A DNA stretch of 9,616 nt from JBBIQZ01 sp037442065 (GTDB lineage: Bacteria > Patescibacteriota > CPR2_A > CG2-30-33-46), in contig JBBIQZ010000023.1 of assembly GCA_037442065.1 (NCBI GenBank), positions 1 to 9,616 of the forward strand. Direction: 5' to 3'. Every line of letters starts with the position of its first letter. Within the stretch, counting starts at the first letter, position 1. This document shows positions 5,875 through 9,616 of this stretch, in pieces. The notes under the pieces were generated by a model. It was not told where the DNA came from. It searched no databases and was given only the letters and a program-made list of their open reading frames with translations. The position numbers and the translations under genes were made by a program.

Positions 5875-6728
5875 TTAATTAACAGAAGGACTCCCAAAAT
5901 CATTATTAAACAGGCAAAAGATTTCCTTAATAAATTTTCTTCTTTAAATAAAGAACCGCCGATTAATGCCGCAAAAAAACTGGCCATTTGCCTAAAGGGC
6001 AAAACCAAAGAAACTAAGGTTAAGGAAACTGCCTGAAAGTAAGCCAAGTTACCTAAATTTTTTAAAAAGGCTGTTAAAATAACCCAACTGCCTTTAATGC
6101 TATAAGCTTTTTTTATGCCTTCTTTTTTTTCCATTATAAAAAGAATCAAAAATGTAGAAACGGCTAAAAATAATTGACTAAAAAATAACAAACTAATTAC
6201 AGAAACTTTATAAGTTAAAATTAATTTATCCATCATGGCAACAGTTGCCAAAAGCATAAGAGCAATTATTAAATACTGTTCATACTTGGAGTTAAATATT
6301 TTTTTTATCGGCTGTAAAAAATCCTTTGGTGAAAAATCCACTAAATAAGCCCCTGAAACCAAAATGACTAATCCAAAAAGCTTGTAGTTGGTTAAAGATT
6401 CTCCCAAAATAAAAAAAGCATAAGAAAACAAAAAAAGCGGCATTAGATTATTTAGGGGAGCCACGGTAGAAATGGGCAGTTTCCTTAAAACCGAAAACTG
6501 AAGAAATAACCCAACGGCTAATATTAAACCTTGAAAAAAAATAAATATAAATGCCTCTGCCGGCGGGATTTCCACGAATGGAATAATGGGAATAAGAATA
6601 ACAAATTGAGCGGTTGCTAAAACGGTCAAAAATTCCAAGCCGTTTTCAAAAACTAAAACCCTTTTTGAAGTTATTAAATGAATGCCTATAAAAATAGTAC
6701 AAATAAAAGCAAAAAGATACCACGACAT
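5871..6728 (-). CDS. EamA/DMT superfamily transporter, about ten membrane helices
   Basis: The 285-residue, strongly hydrophobic protein has the length and two-fold repeat of EamA-type drug/metabolite transporters (repeats about 1-130 and 150-285, roughly ten helices). Each repeat ends with the family pattern: PLNNLMPLFLFSYAFFILGE then a helix, and LPFRQMASFFAALIGGSLF then EEN and a final helix. The substrate cannot be read from the sequence; relatives export amino acids, nucleotide precursors or lipid-linked sugars. ATG at 6728-6726 lacks a clear ribosome binding site. The stop overlaps the transpeptidase start by four bases, a tight pair that hints at a shared cell-envelope job. It is the first gene of the long minus-strand run. 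Confidence 0.88.
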   Translation of the reverse strand: MSWYLFAFICTIFIGIHLITSKRVLVFENGLEFLTVLATAQFVILIPIIPFVEIPPAEAFIFIFFQGLILAVGLFLQFSVLRKLPISTVAPLNNLMPLFLFSYAFFILGESLTNYKLFGLVILVSGAYLVDFSPKDFLQPIKKIFNSKYEQYLIIALMLLATVAMMDKLILTYKVSVISLLFFSQLFLAVSTFLILFIMEKKEGIKKAYSIKGSWVILTAFLKNLGNLAYFQAVSLTLVSLVLPFRQMASFFAALIGGSLFKEENLLRKSFACLIMILGVLLLIK

Positions 6729-6752
6729 AAAATTTATCTATTACTTAACAAA

Positions 6753-6781
6753 ATTATACAATAAAAAAGCTTTATCAAAAA
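6753..6781 (-). promoter_or_regulatory. Candidate promoter of the EamA-transpeptidase unit
   Basis: A perfect TATAAT on the minus strand (6758-6753) lies 25 bases before the ATG. With a 17-base spacer the -35 is TTTTTG (6781-6776), a weak match; a better TTGATA nearby would give only 14 bases. The predicted start is near 6746 and the leader about 18 bases. Confidence 0.55.
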
Positions 6782-6792
6782 TACTACTTATA

Positions 6793-6821
6793 TTGATAAA
6801 TTACCCCTGATGTGCTAATAT
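6793..6821 (+). promoter_or_regulatory. Promoter of tRNA-Lys
   Basis: TTGATA (6793-6798), a 17-base spacer and TAATAT (6816-6821), with TGC directly before the -10 (extended -10). The predicted start near 6828 is about 19 bases before the mature tRNA. It is divergent from the EamA promoter, with the two -35 boxes about 12 bases apart. Confidence 0.75.
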
Positions 6822-6846
6822 TTATACATTGTAAAAATCAATCAAG

Positions 6847-6923
6847 GGGTCGTTAGCTCAGTTGGTTAGAGCACCTGCCTTTTAAGCAGGGTGTCCTGGG
6901 TTCGAGTCCCAGACGACCCACCA
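6847..6923 (+). tRNA. trnK: tRNA-Lys (anticodon UUU), CCA encoded
   Basis: A complete cloverleaf. The acceptor stem GGGTCGT (6847-6853) pairs with ACGACCC (6913-6919). The D-loop contains AGCTCAGTTGGTTAGAGC. The anticodon stem CCTGC (6874-6878) pairs with GCAGG (6886-6890) around loop CTTTTAA, giving anticodon TTT at 6881-6883. The T arm has CTGGGTTCGAGTCCCAG. Discriminator A6920 is followed by an encoded CCA (6921-6923). It reads AAA (and AAG by wobble), the main Lys codon in this AT-rich genome. Confidence 0.98.
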
Positions 6924-7041
6924 AACTCCGCTTCCTTTGGAAGCTTCGCTTGGCAAGCCAAATTAAAAAAGTTGAGTATTTCTTTCATTATAGTTTAAGA
7001 TAGCGGAGTTTGCCCTGCGTAGCCTCGGCGAAGTAGGGCAA
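6923..7041. repeat. Composite inverted repeat abutting the tRNA-Lys 3' end
   Basis: The outer arms AAACTCCGCT (6923-6932) and AGCGGAGTTT (7002-7011) are a perfect 10-bp inverted repeat 69 bases apart; the left arm starts on the last A of the tRNA CCA. Inside are a GCTTCC-TTT-GGAAGC hairpin (6930-6944) and a TTGGC/GCCAA dyad (6950-6961). Right after the right arm comes TTGCCCT (7010-7016) with AGGGCAA (7035-7041), enclosing GCGTAGCCTCGGCGAAGT. The segment is GC-richer than its surroundings. From memory, similar GCCCTGCGTAG...GCGAAGTAGGGC hairpins occur as dispersed repeats in CPR genomes; that could not be checked here. No ORF is visible. Confidence 0.7.
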
Positions 7042-7103
7042 CATTTTAGTTTTTTGATAGCAAATCAAAATTAAGCAACCAAAAAATCTTCTAGCGGGCT
7101 TTT

Positions 7104-7135
7104 AAAAATTTTCCTAATATTAGAGAATTTTTTTT
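7104..7135 (+). terminator. Possible AU-rich terminator downstream of tRNA-Lys
   Basis: AAAAATTTTC (7104-7113) can pair with GAGAATTTTT (7123-7132), ten pairs with one G-U, around a nine-base loop, and T residues continue to 7135. The stem is AU-rich and weak. It is the first hairpin with a T-run after the tRNA apart from the 7010-7041 stem, which is followed by a looser T-rich stretch. Confidence 0.35.
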
Positions 7136-7147
7136 AAAACTTTTTTG

Positions 7148-7176
7148 TTGCATCAACTTAAATAATTTGCTAAATT
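7148..7176 (+). promoter_or_regulatory. Candidate promoter of the 31-codon ORF
   Basis: TTGCAT (7148-7153), a 17-base spacer and TAAATT (7171-7176), with TGC just before the -10. The layout matches that of the tRNA-Lys promoter (TTGATA-17-TAATAT with TGC). Transcription would start near 7183, three bases before ATG 7186, implying a leaderless message. Confidence 0.45.
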
Positions 7177-7185
7177 TAATTTATT

Positions 7186-7281
7186 ATGACTGAATTGCAA
7201 AAAGGAAGAATAAAATTAGTAATTGTTTTTTTAGCAGTTTTGATCTTTATGGTGCTAACTTTTTTATTATCAAAAGCTTAA
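7186..7281 (+). CDS. 31-residue single-pass membrane protein, hypothetical
   Basis: ATG 7186 to TAA 7279-7281. The product has a short polar N-terminus MTELQKGRIK, then a hydrophobic helix of about 19 residues (11-29), and a short tail SKA. The positive residues before the helix predict an N-in topology. There is no Shine-Dalgarno sequence, but a promoter-like element sits just upstream so that the message would be leaderless, and a clear terminator lies 36 bases after the stop. Together with the only plus-strand position between tRNA-Lys and uvrB, this makes a plausible one-gene transcript. I do not recognise a family. It could be a chance frame in AT-rich DNA, where Phe/Leu/Ile codons are common. 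Confidence 0.42.
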   Translation: MTELQKGRIKLVIVFLAVLIFMVLTFLLSKA

Positions 7282-7316
7282 ATTAGTAAATTAGCCATTA
7301 GGAATCAGCCACTAGT

Positions 7317-7340
7317 AAATTCCCAGGTTGGGAATTTTTT
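7317..7340 (+). terminator. Rho-independent terminator between the small ORF and uvrB
   Basis: AAATTCCCA (7317-7325), loop GGT, TGGGAATTT (7329-7337) is a perfect 9-bp stem, followed by further T residues to 7340. It ends plus-strand transcription from tRNA-Lys or the 31-codon ORF. On the minus strand it lies 29 bases past the uvrB stop but has no U-run there, so its use for uvrB is doubtful; no better uvrB terminator is seen. Confidence 0.75.
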
Positions 7341-7368
7341 AAAAAAACCCTTAAAAAACAATGCCTAA

Positions 7369-9423
7369 TTACTGGGGCCTGATCACTTTTCTTTCGATTT
7401 CCTCTTTTAAAGAATTAATTTGATCTCTTATTTTGGCAGCCCTTTCAAATTCCAAAGCCTCGGCATATAAATTCATTTCTTCTTCTAACTTTTCCAAAAC
7501 ATGAGAAACTTCGTCTTTAGGAATTTGGGAAAGCTTTAGGGGTTTTTCTTCTTCTTTTTTTAATTCGGCAAAACTTTCTTTTATTGCTTTTTTGATACTT
7601 TTAGGGGTAATATTATTCTTCTTATTATAATCTTTTTGAATTTTTCTTCGCCTTTCAGTTTCTTCTATTGCTTGTTTTATGGATTGGGTTTTAATGTCTG
7701 CATAAATAATCGCTTTTCCTGAAATATGACGGGCGGCCCGGCCAATGGTTTGAATTAAAGAAGTTCCCGATCTTAAAAATCCTTCTTTATCCCCGTCTAA
7801 AATTAAGATTAAAGAAACCTCCGGAAGATCTAATCCTTCGCGTAAAAGATTTATTCCCACCACCACATCATAAGCTCCAGACCGCAAATTTTTTAAAATA
7901 TCCAAACGTTTTAAGGTTTCAATGTCGGAATGAAGATAATTTACTTTTATTCCCAATTCGGTTAAATATTCTGATAAATCTTCGGCCATTCTTTTGGTTA
8001 GAGTTGTTACCAAAACTCTTTGCTTTTTAGTTATTCTTTCTTGGATTTGGGAAATTGCATCGTCTATTTGGCCTTCGGCCGGTCTTACCTCAATTTCCGG
8101 ATCTAGGATTCCAGTCGGCCTTATTACCTGCTCGGTAACACCGCCTATCTCCCTTTTTTGATGATGAAGATTTATAAGGTCTTGGTATTTTTTTAATTCC
8201 CCATTCGAACTTTTTTTAAGTTCGTACTCTCCGGGAGTTGCCGAAACAAACACTACCCTATTAAATCGCCCTTCAAATTCCTTAAATTTTAAAGGCCTGT
8301 TTTCTAAGGCCGAGGGAAGTCTAAAACCGTATTGAACTAAAGTTTTTTTACGAGCACGGTCACCTTCATACATTCCACCAATTTGGGGAACGGTAATATG
8401 CGATTCATCAATAAATAAAAGGTAATCTTTGGAATTGGCTAAAAAATAATCAATTAAAGTAAAAGGAGGATCGCCTAGCTTCCTGCCGGATAAGTAAAGA
8501 GAGTAATTTTCTACTCCCGGGCAATAACCGGTCTCATTAATCATTTCTAGATCAAATTCGGTTCTGTGTTTTAATCTTTGAGCTTCTAAATCCTTGCCTT
8601 GCTTTTTAAATTCAGAAATTCTCAACTCTAACTCTTCTTCTATTTTAGTTAAAGCCAAAGGCAAACGATCGCTGGGGGCTAAAAAATGTTTAGCCGGAAA
8701 AATAGTAATTTCAGTTAAATTTTTTATTCTTCTTGAGGTTAAAGGATCAACCTTAGAAAGCCTTTCAATCTCATCGGCAAAAAATTCTAAACGTATTGCT
8801 TCGTCCTCATAAGTTGGAAAAATATCTATTACATCCCCCTTCACTCTAAAAGTTCCTCTTTTAAAATCAATATCGTTTCTTTCATACTGCAAAACGGTTA
8901 ATTGCCTTAAAATATCCGATAAAGAACGCCTTTCGGCTTTTTTGAAATTCAAGCTTACGCTTTTGTAATCTTCCGGCGAACCCAAACCATAAATACAAGA
9001 AACCGAAGCAACAATAATAACATCTTTTCGGGTTAATAAATTGGCTGTTGCCTGATGACGAAGTTTATCAATTTCTTCATTTAGAGAAGTTTCCTTTTCG
9101 ATATAAGTATCGCTTGTGGGCATATAAGCTTCCGGCTGATAATAATCGTAATAAGAAACAAAATAACCCACGGCATTTCCGGGAAAAAAATCCCGAAATT
9201 CAGAGCAAAGTTGGGCCGCTAAAGTTTTATTATGCGAAATAATCAAAGTTGGCTTTTGAAGATTTTCGATAACCTTGGCCATAGTAAAAGTTTTCCCAGA
9301 ACCGGTAACTCCTAGGAGAGTTTGGAAATCTCTACCGTCTTTTAGACCTTTGGTTAACTTTTCGATGGCCTGCGGCTGGTCGCCTTTTGGCTTAAATTTT
9401 GAAACTAACTTAAATTTCTCCAT
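7369..9423 (-). CDS. uvrB: Excinuclease ABC subunit UvrB
   Basis: The 684-residue protein is complete (E. coli UvrB is about 673). Walker A is GVTGSGKT (38-45). The beta-hairpin that separates DNA strands is at 91-102 (YYDYYQPEAYMP). Helicase motif II is DESH (339-342), followed by SATPG (394-398), REGLDLPEV (528-536) and motif VI QTIGRAARH (558-566). The C-terminal UVR domain that binds UvrC is at about 644-679. UvrB takes over damaged DNA from UvrA and positions UvrC for dual incision in nucleotide excision repair. About 20 extra residues lie at roughly 404-423 relative to E. coli. The start at 9423-9421 is preceded by AGGA seven bases away, and the MEKFKLVSKFKPKGDQPQAI N-terminus is canonical. 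It is transcribed alone, with its own promoter. Confidence 0.98.
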   Translation of the reverse strand: MEKFKLVSKFKPKGDQPQAIEKLTKGLKDGRDFQTLLGVTGSGKTFTMAKVIENLQKPTLIISHNKTLAAQLCSEFRDFFPGNAVGYFVSYYDYYQPEAYMPTSDTYIEKETSLNEEIDKLRHQATANLLTRKDVIIVASVSCIYGLGSPEDYKSVSLNFKKAERRSLSDILRQLTVLQYERNDIDFKRGTFRVKGDVIDIFPTYEDEAIRLEFFADEIERLSKVDPLTSRRIKNLTEITIFPAKHFLAPSDRLPLALTKIEEELELRISEFKKQGKDLEAQRLKHRTEFDLEMINETGYCPGVENYSLYLSGRKLGDPPFTLIDYFLANSKDYLLFIDESHITVPQIGGMYEGDRARKKTLVQYGFRLPSALENRPLKFKEFEGRFNRVVFVSATPGEYELKKSSNGELKKYQDLINLHHQKREIGGVTEQVIRPTGILDPEIEVRPAEGQIDDAISQIQERITKKQRVLVTTLTKRMAEDLSEYLTELGIKVNYLHSDIETLKRLDILKNLRSGAYDVVVGINLLREGLDLPEVSLILILDGDKEGFLRSGTSLIQTIGRAARHISGKAIIYADIKTQSIKQAIEETERRRKIQKDYNKKNNITPKSIKKAIKESFAELKKEEEKPLKLSQIPKDEVSHVLEKLEEEMNLYAEALEFERAAKIRDQINSLKEEIERKVIRPQ

Positions 9424-9446
9424 GGTAAATCCTAATTATACCATGG
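9420..9446. promoter_or_regulatory. Operator-like dyad over the uvrB -10 box and start codon
   Basis: A perfect 8-bp inverted repeat, CCATGGTA (9420-9427) and TACCATGG (9439-9446), with an 11-base spacer. The right arm overlaps the -10 box and the left arm contains the uvrB start codon. The geometry suits a repressor dimer. It is not the Gram-positive or E. coli LexA consensus. Confidence 0.5.
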
Positions 9447-9463
9447 GGATGATCTTTTAAAAA
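9435..9463 (-). promoter_or_regulatory. uvrB promoter, extended -10
   Basis: A perfect TATAAT on the minus strand (9440-9435) is preceded by TGG (9443-9441), an extended -10. With a 17-base spacer the -35 is TTTTTA (9463-9458), weak. The predicted start near 9428 leaves only about five bases before the ATG, so AGGA at 9433-9430 might not be in the message, which would be almost leaderless. Confidence 0.65.
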
Positions 9464-9478
9464 GCATTTTAAGGTAAT

Positions 9479-9502
9479 AAAAAAGAGCGGTTGGACCACT
9501 CT
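9479..9502 (-). terminator. Rho-independent terminator of a gene to the right
   Basis: On the minus strand AGAGTGGT (9502-9495), loop CCA, ACCGCTCT (9491-9484) makes an 8-bp stem with one G-U pair, and six T's follow directly (9484-9479). It must end a minus-strand transcript coming from beyond the right edge, which keeps that transcript out of uvrB. Confidence 0.8.
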
Positions 9503-9516
9503 CAATTTGTTTTTAT

Positions 9517-9525
9517 TGGTATAAT
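9517..9525 (+). promoter_or_regulatory. Possible plus-strand extended -10 element
   Basis: TGGTATAAT at 9517-9525 is a perfect extended -10 on the plus strand, the same sequence as at uvrB, but the region 17 bases upstream lacks a -35. It would drive transcription out of the right edge. It overlaps the end of the possible minus-strand gene, so it may be chance in AT-rich DNA. Confidence 0.25.
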
Positions 9526-9616
9526 TAGTTTAAATCATCAGATGAGAAAAACTTTCGCCTAAAGGGAATAAGAGTTCTAAAGAGCAAAATCAAGAAGATT
9601 TTTGACTTGGTGAGCT
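9525..9616 (-). CDS. Possible C-terminal end of a minus-strand gene, partial
   Basis: One minus-strand frame is open from the right edge for 29 codons to TAA at 9527-9525, ending in RRKFFSSDDLN; the other two minus frames stop earlier. The strong minus-strand terminator 23 bases after this stop supports a gene ending here. The stretch is too short to recognise, and one plus-strand frame is also open over the same bases (9529-9615), so strand and coding status are uncertain. Confidence 0.35.
   Translation of the reverse strand, partial: LTKSKIFLILLFRTLIPFRRKFFSSDDLN

Noticed and set aside
1..6728. The envelope and pilus cluster as a new secretion or defence system
   Set aside because: Each gene fits known type IV pilus, transpeptidase or transporter families in an order I recall from CPR genomes; no effector, toxin, nuclease or mobile gene is present.
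6753..6778. TTGATA as -35 for the EamA promoter
   Set aside because: It lies only 14 bases from the TATAAT, too close for sigma-70; a 17-base spacer gives a weaker but sterically possible box.
6923..7041. CRISPR array after the tRNA
   Set aside because: The repeats are inverted and of different lengths; there are no regularly spaced direct repeats and no cas genes.
9484..9502. T-box or riboswitch element from the GGTTGGACC hairpin
   Set aside because: It lacks the conserved T-box sequence and specifier stem; on the minus strand it is an ordinary terminator with a U-run.

Overview
The window looks like a metagenome-assembled scaffold from a low-GC bacterium of the Candidate Phyla Radiation (Patescibacteria), probably Parcubacteria- or Microgenomates-like. 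This is an inference. It rests on the compact type IV pilus locus (pilM-pilN-pilO-small membrane protein-pilC followed by several short prepilins, with no pilP lipoprotein or pilQ secretin in view), on prepilins starting GQTLIE or GFTLIE, on the pilin sequence ARNSRRSAD, and on very tight AT-rich gene packing. There is a 44-base N run at 534-577, so the sequence is a scaffold rather than a finished genome. The standard genetic code fits: TGA closes pilN and the EamA-type gene inside ATGA overlaps, so the TGA=Gly code of Gracilibacteria/Absconditabacteria is unlikely.

Layout, left to right. Nearly everything is on the minus strand, so transcription runs right to left. Positions 1-932 hold two minor pseudopilin genes one base apart; the first runs off the left edge. 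Positions 933-1048 hold a probable promoter with an operator-like dyad and the UUCG-loop terminator of the next gene. Positions 1049-1468 encode a GspG/PilA-like pilin with its own consensus promoter (TTGACA-16-TATAAT) and a long structured leader, which makes it the best candidate for the major pilin. Positions 1634-5137 hold pilC, a 67-residue single-pass membrane protein, pilO, pilN and pilM, in that left-to-right order. Transcription is pilM first, with 0-30 base gaps or an ATGA overlap between genes. Upstream, and possibly in the same transcript, are an L,D-transpeptidase (5197-5874) and an EamA/DMT-family transporter (5871-6728), also joined by an ATGA overlap.

Positions 6729-6846 form a divergent promoter region. 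On the plus strand follow tRNA-Lys(UUU) with encoded CCA (6847-6923), a dense composite inverted repeat that begins on the last base of the tRNA (6923-7041), terminator-like hairpins, and an unannotated 31-codon single-pass membrane protein ORF (7186-7281). uvrB occupies 7369-9423 on the minus strand, with an 8-bp dyad spanning its -10 box and start codon. The right edge (9479-9616) has a strong minus-strand terminator and probably the last codons of another minus-strand gene.

How the genes work together: PilM (cytoplasmic actin-like), PilN and PilO (single-pass) form the inner alignment platform, PilC is the membrane platform protein, and the prepilins are the filament subunits. The PilB/PilT motors and the PilD peptidase are outside the window. 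The L,D-transpeptidase would cross-link or remodel the peptidoglycan through which the pilus passes. uvrB and tRNA-Lys are housekeeping genes. No obviously new defence or mobile system is visible. The most interesting items are the regulatory structures around the pilin genes, the repeat abutting the tRNA, the tiny membrane ORF and the uvrB dyad.
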